From Anisodus tanguticus (taxonomy: Eukaryota; Streptophyta; Magnoliopsida; Solanales; Solanaceae), in contig CM067544.1 in NCBI GenBank assembly GCA_034509755.1, positions 13,077,001 to 13,141,000 on the forward strand: 64,000 bases of DNA, written 5' to 3'. Position numbers and translations under genes: made by a program. This document shows, in pieces, positions 34,301 to 46,780 of the stretch (position 1 is the first letter of the stretch; each line of letters begins with the position of its first letter). The notes under the pieces are model-generated. The model was not told the DNA's origin and did no database searches. It saw only the letters and a list, made by a program, of their open reading frames with translations.

Positions 34301-36106
34301 AAATTAGTCCTGCAAATACTTAATATGGAGGAAAGTTCATATTAATAGTTTTTCATTTATATAATATTTGATGTTTTGGGTTTTTGAAAGATATATTAAC
34401 AGTCAAACACAAACAGAAAAAGAAAATACGTGTACGATTTTATCAATCCAACAAAAGCAGAGAACAAAGACTAATTTTTGCTTACAAATTTCTGCAGCAA
34501 ACTGATGCGTCGATACAATTCATATTTGCACACACATCTATTATTTATGAGAAAAAGAACTTTCCAGTATCTCAATTTTGAAATTGGAAACTGGAAAATG
34601 AATGCATTGGATATGAATGTTGTTGTGTTTTGTTGATTCAGTATCTGAATGCACTGGAAATTGAATGCATTGGAACTTTCCAGTTTGCTAGTTACTGGAA
34701 ATTGAATGCATTGGCTTTAATATTAGATATGAATATTGTTGTATTTTGTTGATTCAATATCGTACTATCCTGGAATGGTTATATGTTGAATGTTGGAATA
34801 TTATTTAAGTAAAAAAAAATTACGTGTGGATCCAGGTCCGATCCGTGGATCCAATGGATCTAGATTTGGATATGATTTTTATGGACCCGATGGATCTGGA
34901 TCCGGATCTGAATACAAATATGAAAAATGGATCTAGATCTGAATCTAGTAGTATCCGGTCCAGATCTTATCAATTGTCATCCCTACCAAAGACCCTAAGA
35001 TGGGAATACGAAGGTGTTTTATTATATAGAATTTGTAGGGGGAAGAATACGTCAAACCTTTGGAAGGAAGAATGTTAAGGAGATATGTAGTCATTTGTAG
35101 AGCATAATGCCAAAAAGACGGGGGTACGGAAGCATGAAGCAATAAAGTCCGGACAATGTTATTTAAGGTACGAATTTTGCATTCGGCTTTCCCATTTTGT
35201 GAAGACGTATGAGGACAAGAAAAATGAAAATTGATCCCATTATTAGCATAGAATTCCCGAAACACCCCATTGTCATATTCTTTGCCATTATCACACTGAA
35301 TATTTTTTATTTCCCGTTCGAATTGAGTTATGATGAATGCTCTAAATTTTAAGAAGATGGAAAAACTTGAGATTTTTTCGCTATTGGAAAAGTCCATAAA
35401 AACTTAGAATAATCATTCAAAAAAGGACATAATACCGATGACCCAAAGAACTAAGAACAGGAGACGTCCATAAGTCGCTATGAATAATATCAAATGACAT
35501 TAAAGTATGAGATTTTGAGTCTACAAATGGCAACCTAACAATTTTTCCTAAAGAACAAGACTGACAATTTGGAGTACTACGTGTACCCTTACATGAAATA
35601 AAATTAGTTTTATCTAATGACGACAAAATAGATGACCCCGGATGACCAAGACGAGCATGCCACAAGGAAGAAGAAAGGGTTGCAAATGCTGATGGCAAGG
35701 CTAGACTCGATGGACCGGAACTGAGTGTGATAGGATAAATATCTCTCCTACTATCACACCTCGTGAGAGGACTCCCCGTCTTGAAATCCTTCACAGAGAA
35801 ACCAAATGGATCAAATTCAATAGACACGGAATTGTCAGTAGTGAATTTACGGACAAACACTAAGTTTTTAATCAATTTGGGGGTATGTAGGGTGTTTTTC
35901 AAGATAAGGGGTGAATGAGGGGAAGACAACGTTTTATGACCATAACTACGAATTGGAACATAATTACCATTACCAATAATTATTCCACGAGGGTTGCTCA
36001 AATTGGAATAAGACGAGAGAGTACCTGAATCGGATGTCATATGGGTAGTGGCACCAGTGTCCATATACCAATTCAGGTACAGTGGAGTCAAACCAAGTGT
36101 GTGCAT
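31341..36106 (-). pseudogene. copia pol pseudogene (protease, integrase, RT, RNase H), interrupted
   Basis: In order on the minus strand: protease with WYMDTGATTHMTSDSG (about 36050), intact DTGA; GAG-pre-integrase with LWHARLGHPGSSILSSL and CQSCSLGK (about 35670-35540); integrase starting SFDIIHSDLWTSPVL (about 35500) and continuing with frame breaks to 34994, then again from 33480 (RSTLCVFLGFSSNHRGYKYF). RT spans 32678-32270 (GETFSPVVNPTTIRIVLSLA, LDVKNVFLHGDLKETIYMHQ) and from 32343 (YVDDIIL) in a second frame, so there is a frameshift near the YVDD motif. RNase H follows (TNADWGGCPDARRSTSGYC, SAEAEYR), with a stop at 31528 and continued homology to 31341. Motifs are preserved but the frame breaks and the hAT insertion make it a pseudogene. 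Confidence 0.85.
33489..34985. mobile_element. Non-autonomous hAT element, GGATCC-rich type, copy 2
   Basis: 1,497 bp with the perfect 8-bp duplication CCAAAGAC (33481-33488 and 34986-34993). The ends start TAGAGATGGCAACGGATCC (left) and TAGGGATGACAATTG (right, reversed). Both subterminal regions are rich in GGATCC units and match those of 7913-8722. The interior (33720-34800) has no transposase; it holds short repeats around CTGGAAATTGAATGCATTGG (34590-34710). It is nested in copia integrase, so it is younger than that insertion. Confidence 0.93.
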
Positions 36107-36449
36107 CGCGGCCTCAATATCGGTCTGAGTGGGGCCTGCTGCGTGGTGGGCTTCCGAAGGCCGGGGCCCAAGAACCCCTACGTGCTGGCCCGACCCGTGA
36201 CTGCTGCTGGAACTACTGGCCCAGTGGGCAGTGGGCCGTCGAGGCTGCTGGGAAGCCCACTGGCCAGTGGCTGGAAAATTCTGTGGAGCTGGGCACCACT
36301 ATCCATTGGTCCAAGCCCATGGCCCAGAGGCCCAAAGCTGAGACCAGTGGGTCCGTGGCCCACTGTAACCGGGATGGGGTCCACCGCCACTGTTTAGGCC
36401 ACCGCGACTGCTGTCGGATCTGCCGCGTTTGCCCCCATGATTTTTTCCA

Positions 36450-37198
36450 TTATTTTCCGGCCATTTTTGCCCCCCCGTGAGATTGGTTTTGGTTTGAATT
36501 GTCATCAAAATTTTGAGGATTAGTGGAGGATGTCATCGTGACCACGAGACTAGCATTAGTAGCCGCCTTTTTAGCCAAACCGGCTTCTTTCAAGGTAAGC
36601 ATGGATCGGGCTAGATAGAACCTCGGAAGAGGATTACTTTGACGAAGGAGAGTTCCAATGCCCCTATAGGCCTTAGATAGGCCATCAACCATCTGTAAAA
36701 CAAGACGATATTCACTAACTGGCGCACCAACGTTGCGGAGTTGGTCCGTCAATTCTTTCAACCTTTTGCAATATGTTGAAACGTTCGGAAAATTTTCCAT
36801 GTTGACGTGGGGAAAATCCTGTTCAAGGGTAACAACTCTGAAATTTTGATTATCCTGAAATATGTCACGCAATCTATCCCATGCAGCCATCGTCCTGGCG
36901 TCTGGCTCAATAATCGTCTGCAATAGGTCGGTAGAGATAGTAGAATAAATCCACTGAAGGACAGTGGCATCAAGTGTTGTCCATAACTTAGGATCATCCT
37001 CGCGTGTAGGCACCTTTGTATCATCAGGAGCCGCGGGGATTATGTGATGGATGACTTGATGCGAACGAGCGTGAATTTTAAACAACTCGGCCCACATCGC
37101 GTATTGGTCATTTTTTCTATTTCAAGAATTAGACGGATATGATTTTTGATGTTAGAAACAACAAGGGCAGGGTGAAACGTGTTCTTTGACGTAGACAT
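36450..37198 (-). pseudogene. copia gag (UBN2 type), frameshifted
   Basis: The start at 37198 gives MSTSKNTFHPALVVSNIKNH; a one-base change of frame near 37110 leads into MWAELFKIHARSHQVIHHI and then a long open frame to 36450. It has the copia UBN2-type capsid blocks LWTTLDATVLQWIYSTISTD and AWDRLRDIFQDNQN...VVTLEQDF, then YCKRLKELTDQLRNVGAPVS and VLQMVDGLSKAYRGIGTLLR. A Gly/Ser/Arg-rich tail replaces a clear CCHC knuckle. Apart from the frame change, the gag is almost intact and far better kept than its relative at 24755-25443. Confidence 0.8.
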
Positions 37199-37340
37199 AA
37201 CGAAAGAACAATAGGTGATAGAGGGATTTGGAAGAGAGATTTTGAGAGCGGAAAAATGGCAAACCCGAGGAGGAGGGTTCGGTAGAGGCTTGACCGAAGA
37301 ACAAGAATTTGTGGGAGAGAAATTGTTGTTTGACCTAGAC

Positions 37341-37352
37341 TTCTGATACCAT
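37341..37352 (-). other. Primer-binding site
   Basis: Minus strand TGGTATCAGAAG directly next to the 5' LTR; initiator tRNA-Met type, identical to that at 25594-25605. Confidence 0.85.
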
Positions 37353-37647
37353 GAAAGAAATAATTCCCTATTTATTTTCATAAATTGAAAGACTATATAT
37401 ACATTTTACATATGTCAATAATAGGAGAATCATATTCCTATTCTACTCCTAAAACCTTATTATATTTGGAGAGTAACTATACAATTATGGTAAGAGTACA
37501 AGACTAATTAAGGTACACTACAACTATACAAACTTGTGTACAATTAGGACAAAGCAGCCGAGAAGGACAAAGAAGCCGAGACCAAATATACATAGGATAT
37601 ACACGTGCATACCGTGTATATCGTATGTATATTTGGTATATTTAACA
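37353..37647 (-). repeat. 5' LTR of the copia element
   Basis: Plus strand TGAAAGAAATAATTCCC to TATATTTAACA, 295 bp, the partner of 31040-31335. Confidence 0.9.
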
Positions 37648-37775
37648 CTTTACATAAGCAAAGTATTCAGTTTTCATGAAATTCCAAAATCGAAGAATTT
37701 GTTCCTTCAGACAATGACATGTAATGCGAAATCAAATCACTATCAACATCTTATTATAAATCTATTTTCGCTTAC

Positions 37776-37838
37776 AGTGCTCCTTCCGTTGCTTCCAGAG
37801 CTCCTCACATTGCTTCTAGTGCTCCTTTCATTGCTTGG
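37776..37838 (+). repeat. 21-bp tandem repeat, three copies
   Basis: Three head-to-tail units at 37776, 37797 and 37818, each of the form AGYGCTCCTYNCRTTGCTTSY. As the unit is 21 bp it is a 7-residue repeat in frame (SAPSVAS, RAPHIAS, SAPFIAW). Confidence 0.8.
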
Positions 37839-37885
37839 TTCTAAATTCCAACTTCTCCTTCAACGTTGTTCCACTACTCCAAAAG

Positions 37886-38278
37886 GAGTATGCGTGTGTG
37901 GTTCGAACCATACCAGAGACGTTGCCGCCGTGTGTGGTGAGAGTGGTTCGAACCATATTAGAGACGTCGCCGCCGTGTGTGGCGTGAGTGGTTTGAACTA
38001 TACCAGAGACGCTGACGTTGTGTGTGGCGTGAGTGGTTTGCACCATATCAGAGATGTTGCCGCCATGTGTGGCGTGAGTGGTTCGAACCATACCAGAGAC
38101 TCTTCGGCCGTGTGTGGCGTGAGTTGTTCGAACCATACCAGAGACGTCGATGCCGTGTGTGGCGTGAGTTGTTCGAACCATACCAGAGACGTCGACGCCG
38201 TGTGTGGCGTGAGTGGTTCGAACCATACCAATGACGACGACGCCATGTCTGACGTGACTAGTTCGAACACTACCAACC
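37886..38278 (+). repeat. 45-bp minisatellite with 15-residue coding period
   Basis: About nine units with anchors (GGTTCGAACCAT or close variants) at 37900, 37945, 37990, 38035, 38080, 38125, 38170, 38215 and 38260, exact 45-bp spacing. The plus frame reads units like VCGVSGSNHTRDVAA and runs to a stop at 38284-38286; a second plus frame (units RVWREWFEPYQRR) and two minus frames are also open. The long plus frame begins inside the copia LTR, so its 5' end is not a natural start. I cannot tell whether any frame is expressed. Confidence 0.8.
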
Positions 38279-38286
38279 ACCCCTGA

Positions 38287-41200
38287 AAGAAAGTATTCAA
38301 AGTCTTTGAAGTGGACAAATGCGGTTAGTAAAGACGTCGCCACCGTGTGTTCGAAGGGTTATTTTTGGATTTTGCTAATCATACTTTAAACAAAGGGCAA
38401 ACTGAATAGATCACGAAAAATATAAAGTCATATCCTATCACGGAAAATTGTACATCTTTATAAAATAGAGGCAGAAAGTTATAATTTTTAATTTATGAGC
38501 TTTGAACCATAATTATTTTATTTACTGAATTTTTGATATATTATTTAGCTTTCCTGAAAGGGATATAAAAACAAGTCAATAGCTTATAGACTTGCCAACG
38601 CATTATCTATATCAAATGAATTTATTTAACATAAATAAAATTTAAATCTAAGGTTCTGAATTTTACCGAACTCATATTTGAAGAGATGGCTCTGCCCCTG
38701 ATTTAACATGCAACTTTTCATACAATAACCATGAATAGTATAGCATAGCATAAGATTCATGCAAAAAAATCAAAATTTATTTAAACATAGAAGATCTATT
38801 AAAAAAATCAATCTCACAACTACAACCTTCTAGAAAAAAAAACACAAAATAGAGTGGATTACAATTTTTTTCTAAAAGATATCTAATTCTAACAACAATG
38901 CTGACAATACTTATGCAGAAAAGAAAATCAGACAACAAAGTCAAATTGAAACCTCATCAATCGCATGCACATAAGATGATAAAAAAATTAGAGAAAAAAA
39001 AAAGTAACGGCGAAGAAAAAAATACAATTGAGAATTGATAATACTGAATATTCTGTAATTATTATTTTAGTGTAATTAGGTAATATATTAATACCTAATA
39101 ATTTTGTCGAATATTATGAACCTCTCTCTGTAGCACCACACCATAAATTAATACTCTAAAAATTGTGATGAAGAATGTTGAATAGTGGCCTTTTTTTTTT
39201 TTTTTTTTTTTTTATGTATCCTCCTCCTACATAATTTAGTTATAAAATTCTCGTTTTCGCAAGTATACCAACAAAAAAATTATGTTTACTTTAGATCCCA
39301 TTGATACTCTAGTTTCTCACGAAGAAAGCTTCGCGCCCAACTGCTTGTATATTGATCGGAAAGAAGCAGTTTGTCTAAATCTGTTTAAATTCAGCAAATA
39401 TTCTTAACCAATCGATTAGTTTGGAAATCAAAACTCGGAATTATAATTGATTTAAAACTCTATTATAGAGTAGTATTTGTTTTAAACTCTATTTTTACTG
39501 TGATGTTTTTTTATATACCAAAATAGCTATTAGAAATATGATAAAATTATACTAAAAGGGTATAAAAGTCGTTTAATTTTAAAGTATATTTTTGTTAACC
39601 AAAATTTATATTCATGTTTTTATAATAATATAGATACAGATTGATGTAGGATAGTGTCGTAATTATGCACTTTTAACGTTATTATCTTTTTGTTTCCTTT
39701 GATACGTGAATGTGGCGAATCAATTGATTTTGTAGCCTTTAACATATTTCATTTTAGTTTTATATCTTTAATAAGTTAACTTGATTTGGGCGAAGAAAAT
39801 TGAAAACACCATTGTTGGTTCTTTTTCGTAAGAAGACAAAATGAGTATTGTTTAAAGGTTTAAGTTGAATCCAAACCTATTAGAAAGTTGCATATTAAAT
39901 TTGAAATCACTTGGAGTTGATTTGGAATAATTTTAAAGCAAGATATGTTGGTGAATTTCTAAATAAATAAAAAAATCTACACAATATATTATGATGATCA
40001 CCGGGAACTCTTGATGGATGGCCAAATCCTGACTTTAGCCACAAAATTTGAAAGAAATTATAGTTATCTGTTAGGATTTGATTAGAAGTACTGATGAATT
40101 ATCATAACTTGTTGTTAGGATAAATTTTGTCCAGTATTAAATAAGAAACCCTGGCAAATCATCATAAGTCATCTGGACAACTATCATGAGTGTGCTTTAG
40201 TTCAATGTGAATGTGATTTACCAAGAATTTTCTTAACTGAGTCAAAATTAAAGCGATGACACCGAAATATCATATTTGTGCAAATTACCCTAAATTATAG
40301 AGTTGAGGTAATTCAAAAATGGAAGAAATAATATACAAGACTTGAGAAAATAAATAAATAAATAAATAAGCTCAGAAACTTCATATACCGGGAGTTTTTT
40401 TTTGAAAGAAAAATTAGCCCTTGAACACTTGTGTTGCACGTGTATTCCATGCTAATCAATATAAAAGCATAGAAAATTCAAAGAAAAAATGAAAGTTCGA
40501 GGAAGAGAACTGTAATGCTGAGTCTGTATGATTATGAAGGGAAAAAAATAAAATGGACACTATTTCATACCAAAAAATAGTAGATGGTGATTGTTAATAA
40601 TTTTTTGCAGAAACAATAATATACAATTTCATAAATACTCATGGAAAGTAAGAAAGGATAAAATGAACTTATTTGTCAAGTCTCTAATTTAAATGCTTTC
40701 CTCTGCTATTTCTCCTTTTTGTTATGCATGACCTAATTTACTAAGTCGCGAATGCACCAATTCCCACCAAGTCAGTAAGCTATTCACTATTCATTAAAGT
40801 CAATTAATTAATAAAATTAGTGCCGAATAAGCAAACAAGTCATCTTTAAAAGTCATATAATCATAAAAATACGAGATAAATATTAAAATCCCCAAAACAT
40901 GGTGTCACTAGTACAAGAATCACCAAGAAACTGATATAATCTAAGATAAGCACTACTACATAGTATGAAACAAAAGGACAGGAATAACTAAATAAATAAA
41001 AAAGAATTTGGTGCCACAGATACGTGGGTAGCTCACCCTGAATGGCCTCCTCAACGGCCGATGAAGTCTCGAGATCCGCTCGTGCTAAGAATTAACCAAA
41101 ACCTATAGACTGAATTAGGAGAGCAGAGGTTTAATTCAAGACCAGGAAAGCAAGTTATATCGAAGCCCAATGCCAAGCAAAGCCCTAGACTACAAGTGAA

Positions 41201-42700
41201 TAAGTTGGGTTCAACTAAGCCCTTAACCTAGGATGAGGTGGAGCCTTAACCCGACACAAGAGGGGCCTTGTAGGATAGTGGGCTTAATAAGCCCAACATA
41301 GGTTGTTAACCAAAAAGGAGAAGTTCCCGTGAAAACAGAAAAGACCTCCCCATTAACCCCCTTATTTGGCAGATTCACAATCTGCACACAAAAATGTGCA
41401 ACAAGTGTAGAATGCGATGAAGAAACAATGTGTACTTACCAACATCGTCAACCGACCCTAATTAAAACGGAGACAATGGTTGGTCCTTCGATTACTACTT
41501 CCACACTTTAACCGCGGTTAGTCCATCATAGTATGATAATAATAATAATAATAAGTTTCAAGCCTAAAGATAAAAAGCCTCTAAGTCCTAAAGTCCGTTC
41601 AAGTAGTCAAATAACCAAGTAAGAATGATTCAATCAACAATTTAGGAAAAAAACCCAAGCAAGATATGAATAAGATGACATGATACGCAATACTATGCAA
41701 TGCAAGACCTTTCCATCACCAGTACACACACGTTCGAACATTAACGAATCGTGACCCATGGAGGACTCGTGAAGTCCATATACCACCCGAAATCATTTTT
41801 TTCGAGTTCCTTTGCCATTATTAGGATCACAATACATGCCTCTAGCGACTCGGGATTATGTCAACGCATCATTCCATCCGGAATCATTTCTCCTTGAACC
41901 CACATATGTATCCTAAATAAATAATGCATGATATATCATATGAAGCATGAATATGACATGTACAATAACAAGAAGCCAAGATGTACAGTAAAAATTCAAT
42001 TTTTAATCAACATAATCCATAAAGGCCCGACCTTTAACCAATTTCTCAATAAAGTTACAATCTTTAGTAGTTATTCACTTTTTAATGAGTATTTAGGAGT
42101 GATGAGTAATATAATATCGTATAAAATAGACACGTAATCATAAATACAGAAAGTACGAGCTTCATACCCCAATGATAGGATCGTATTATCCATCAGCTAG
42201 TGCCCCAATCATGACATTCAGATCGGACTATACAATTTAATTAGCGTAAATATCAATAATATGTCACCGATACCTGATACAAATGACAATCACCTCACAA
42301 GTATCATGACCCTCTTATTATCCCTATTACACCCTCTTACGTAGTTTATTTGACTAACCATAGTGCTTTAAATAAGGTTCGAGATCTCGATTTGCTTGAA
42401 ATGAAAGTTCAATAGTCACAACGAATCGAGCCCCAATCATGACATTCAGATTTTCGCAATTGCGACTACCAATATTGCAATAAGATGTCGCATTTGCTAC
42501 CAAAGGCCCGCATTTGCGACCACACCATAAACCAATGACAATTGTCCGCACTAAAATGAGCATATCCTCATACAATGTCAAAATTCGATGATTATTTTTA
42601 CTATGGTTATGTGATTACGATATGGATCCAATGGTTCAATCGAAACACAAATCAAAGGTCATTTTCTCAATATGGTACCTTTTATGGCTATAGAAACAAC
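38287..42700. other. Gene-poor intergenic region
   Basis: AT-rich. It contains a 23-base T run (39191-39213), a short AATA run near 40345-40370 and an AAT run near 41538. From about 40990 to 42600 the sequence is less AT-rich and looks like old repeat DNA, but no LTR, domain or gene could be assigned. Confidence 0.5.
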
Positions 42701-42719
42701 TTTGAAACTTCAAACACAA

Positions 42720-45305
42720 GTGCGACACAACCCATCTAAAACTCATCGGAATCTCACCAAAACTTGTGGACAACTTCAAAATCATCATACGGACCTGCTC
42801 AGACCCTTAAAACACCCAAACGAGGCATCATCTGTAACAAGAATGGGCATTGGAAGAAGGACCGCACTGCACCAAGAGGAGGAAAAGCACCAGGTGCTTC
42901 TACCTCTGGTGGACAAGGTATGTACGTCATTAAAATAAATATGTCTATAACTAACTCTTATTCCTAGGTATTGGATGTGGCTCACACATTTGTACCAATG
43001 TGTAGGGGCTAACTAACAGCAGGAAGGTTGGACCAAGAGAGGTGAACCTACGCGTTGGAAATGGAGCACGAGTGGATGCCGAGCGCGTAGGAACTTATAG
43101 ATTAAATTTGGCTTCTTTCTATTGTCTAGTGTTAAATGATTGTTACTATGTACCCTCGTTAACGAGGAATATCATTTATATCCCTGTTTTGGACATGGAG
43201 GGTTTTTCCTCATATATTTATAATGGCTGTCAAGTACTGTCTTTTGATAATGTTATATATGGAACTGCTCCTCTTGTGGATGAATTATAAACACTAAACT
43301 GTAGTTGAGAAATATTCAATGTACAAAATAAATGAGCTAATATAAGTAATAGAAACTCTACCTACCTATGGCATTGTAGACTTGGTCATATCAACCAAAC
43401 AAGGATAGCAAGGTTGAGGAAGCTTGACTACTTCGAACCATTTGACTTGGAGTCTCATGGTAACTGTGAATCTTGTTTGAAAGGTAAGATGACAAACAAG
43501 CCATTTTCTGGGAAGGGTGTGCGAGCCAAGGAGGTGCTTGAGTTGGTACATACTGATGTATGTGGACCATTCTTGACTCAAGCTAAGGGAGGTTTCCCTT
43601 ACTTCATTACTTTTACTGACGACTTCACAAGGTATGGATATGTGTATCTTATGAAACACAAATCTGAGGCCTTCGAAAGGTTCAAGGAGTACAAGTCTGA
43701 AGTAGAGAAATAACTCGCAACGAGTATCAAGACCCTTCGATCTGATCGATGAGGTGAGTACTTAAGCAATGAGTTTCTAGATTACTTAAAGCTACATGGA
43801 GTCCAATCAGAATGGACACCTCATGGAACACCACAGATGAATGGTGTTACCGAAAGGAGAAACCGAATCTTATTAGATATGGTTCGATCCATGATGAGTT
43901 TCTCAGCTCTACCGACATACCTTTGGGGACATGTTATACAAACCTCAATATATGTTCTGAACAGGGTTCCTTCCAAATCAGTAGAAAAGACACCCTATGA
44001 GATATGGTGTGGCAAGAAGCCAGCTCTTAAACATGTGAGACCCTAGGGGTGCCCTGCATATGTTAAGAAGATGCTCACTGACAAGTTGAAATCCAAAAGT
44101 AAGAAATGTTACTTCGTGAGGTATCCAAAAGAAACTAAGGGATACTACTTCCATCTTCCTCGAGAACATAAGGTCATTGTTTCCAGGAATGCAACTTTTC
44201 TTGAAGAAGAATATGTCTACAAGAAACAGAGTTGCACAGAGATAGAAATTCAAGAACCGCAAGATAATATAGAGGTTGAATCCTTGCCGAATGACCAAGG
44301 CAAGAATTCAGTGGGAGTATTTGGCGAAGATTGGGTACTTCAAGTACGCCATTCGGCTAGTGGGAGTGTTAAGAGGAACAATGCAAAAATGCAAGATCCT
44401 CTTGCACAGCCTTTGAGAGTAGATGTAATGGTTGCACCTCCTCCCATTCAGGAAATACATGAAAATGATATTCATGAAAGCTCTCAAGTTAGTGGATTAT
44501 CCAACACACAAGAACCCCCTCACAGTCAGAACATACCAAGCACTGAACTGCAAAACAATCAACTCTATAGGTCTACTAGGACTCATCGTCCTCCTGAAAA
44601 ACTAAATCTACTTGTGAAAACACACAATGAGATAGATATTCCCGATAACGATGAGCCTACAACCTATAGCGAAGCAATGTTGGACATTGATTCGAAGAGA
44701 TGGCAAGAAGCCATGAAATCCGAGATGGAATCTATGTGCATCAATCAAGTGTGGAACTTGGTTGATTTGCCAGCTGGGGTTAAATCCATAGGATGCAAAT
44801 GGGTCTTCAAGAAGAATATCGATGCATTTGGCAATGTACGAACTTATAAAGCAAGGTTGGTGGCTAAAGGTTATAATCAATGACCTGGGGTCGATTATGA
44901 TGAAACCTTTTCACCCGTTGCTGAGATTAAGTTCATTCGGATTTTGCTTGCAATAGCTGCATATTATGACTATGACATTTGGCATATGGACGTCAAAATA
45001 GCTTTCCTCAATGGTAATCTAGTTGAGGAAGTGTATATGAAACAATCTGAGGGTTTTTCGTCTGAGTCCAAACCAAATATTGTATGCAAGCTATAAAAGT
45101 CCATTTATGGACTTAAGCAAGCCTCAAGGAGTTGGAACATTTGCTTTGACAAGGCTATCAAGTCATTTGATTTCGTCAGAAGCAAAGAGGATCCCTGCGT
45201 TTATAATAAGCGCAATGATGGGAGTATTGTCTTCATTGTTATATATGTAGATGACATATTAATAATGGGAGACAACAAGACTCTCCTGCAGTCAGTCAAA
45301 AAGTT
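42720..45305 (+). pseudogene. copia gag-pol pseudogene, plus strand, truncated
   Basis: Starts with gag debris and a decayed zinc knuckle (CNKNGHWKKD, first and last Cys lost) near 42835. The protease core is shortened (GCGSHIC present, the DTG aspartate region deleted). GAG-pre-integrase follows: YLWHCRLGHINQTRIA and CESCLKGKMTNKPF (43365-43510). Integrase has VHTDVCGPF and FITFTDDFTRYGYVYLMKHK, with Gly changed to stop in LRSDR*GEY (43751) and a stop at 44046. The frame from 44071 includes YPKETKGYYFHLPREHKVIV and a long linker, then the RT start RWQEAMKSEMESM and FKKNIDAFGNVRTYKARLVA. After a stop at 44881 RT continues with MDVKIAFLNGNLVEEVYMKQ and YVDDILIMG and ends abruptly at about 45305. 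RNase H and both LTRs are missing. Confidence 0.85.
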
Positions 45306-45485
45306 GTTTCAATATAACTTTCACTCTCAGACTGTTGGTTTTCCAATTGTTGGCTTTCTAGCTTCAGATTCAATGTTTCTGTTGTCAGATTCATTATTTC
45401 TATTTTATCTAAAACTTCCAGGACCAAAATGTAAACATTTCAGGGACCAAAACAAAAGTTCATGAAGAAGCCCAACAGTCCAACA

Positions 45486-46780
45486 AACCAACTATGATCC
45501 TCCCCTTTTAACTTTCCGATTAGGAATGCGGCATCAACATCCATGTCACGCAAGACTGCAATGGCCCTAGATGTTAAGCTATTCACAGGGGAGCACATGT
45601 CCAAGTAGCCGATGCCTTATACTCGTCAGTAGATCCATCTACTTTGTACTCAGTTTTGAGTATCCACTTTTACAACCCAAATGTTATTTTCCCGGAGGAA
45701 GGTCAACCATTACACAAGTATGGTTCTATATGATGGAATCTATTTCTCTCTCTGTAGCTTCTTTCCAAAGCAGCGCTTCTGGAGATGACAATTCTCTGTT
45801 AATTGTCCATGGTTCATTCTCAACCACACAAGCTAGAAGGCATGGAACAAGTCTTTATCCCCTCTTTGCTCTGTCTCGGTTCAACATCTAGAATCCATGA
45901 GTTCTGTAGATCTGGAATATTAAGTTTTGGATAGTCAGCAACTTCTGAGTCCTGTATATACGGAACGTCTAGTTCCGAATAGTCAAGCACTCGCGGGTTC
46001 TTGTTAACCTAAAGCAATTACTTCTTTTTCCTTCTCAAGAAAAGTTATCCTCAAAGAATTCAACATTCTTTGACACCAAGAGACGATAAGTACTACTGTT
46101 ATTTGCAGATCCATTGGATATGTAATCTACAGTCTTAGGTCCAACTTGACCTGTTTCGGTATTCTAACCTCTACCATGCCACCCCACATCACAACATTTG
46201 TATGTGGGATCATTTCTATATTTCACACGGAGGGTTATCCTTATCCTTATGCGTAGTTCTGTTGAGAATTACATTAGCGGTAAGGATCGCCTTGCCCCAC
46301 ATGTTTTGGGCGTACGGCTTTGCGCTTGGCTAACACCGTTAGACTAAAGTGAGTAATGAGCAGTCGTTTGATGAATGATGCTTCACATTCTCCCCCTCTA
46401 TCACTACGAATTCCTCAATCCGTAGGCTTAGTTGATTTTAAACTTCTGCTTTGTAGCGCTTATCCGGTTCAACAACTTCATCTTTGCTTTTTAACAAACA
46501 AAGGATGTAATACATTGTACCATCATAAATGAAGGTCACAAAGTACTTGTCTCTTCTCTCTATTTTGTATAAACTTCAAATCACCCATACAGGTGTGACT
46601 AAGTTCTAGAGGAGTAGTGCTTCTTTCGCTATTCCTTTGATGGAACGGAAAGGTGATTTTGCCTCTTCGCCTACCTCACATTCATTTTGAGGGTTTATGT
46701 CGACAAAAGGCAACAATCTCAACTTCGTTAGCTTTTGAATGACTTTATATTTAACGTGTCTTAATCTATGATGTCATAAA
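45486..46780 (-). pseudogene. copia pol remnant, minus strand
   Basis: Broken minus-strand frames match copia integrase: YFVTFIYDGTMYYI (a decayed RYFITFIDDCSRYTYVYL block), KSKDEVVE, YKAEV*NQLSLRI, IEEFVVIEGE, and MWGKAILTANVILNRTTHKD. Many stops and shifts are present. The part nearest 45486 keeps a stretch like STDEYKASATW but no motif. Dead coding DNA. Confidence 0.6.

Larger units (their letters stand above)
31040..37647 (-). mobile_element. Ty1/copia retrotransposon, nearly full length, minus strand
   Basis: Two LTRs (31040-31335 and 37353-37647) bound gag, protease, integrase, reverse transcriptase and RNase H in copia order on the minus strand. The flanks CTTTC (31035-31039) and CTTTA (37648-37652) are a probable target duplication with one change. 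By hand the two LTRs differ at roughly a dozen positions in about 295 (near 95% identity), so the insertion is not very recent. A 1.5 kb hAT element with its own TSD (33481-34993) splits the integrase region; without it the element is about 5.1 kb. Coding frames are broken, so it is non-autonomous now. Confidence 0.9.

Noticed and set aside
37886..38278. CRISPR-like regular array
   Set aside because: The units are contiguous 45-bp tandem copies with no unique spacers, and this is plant DNA; it is a minisatellite.
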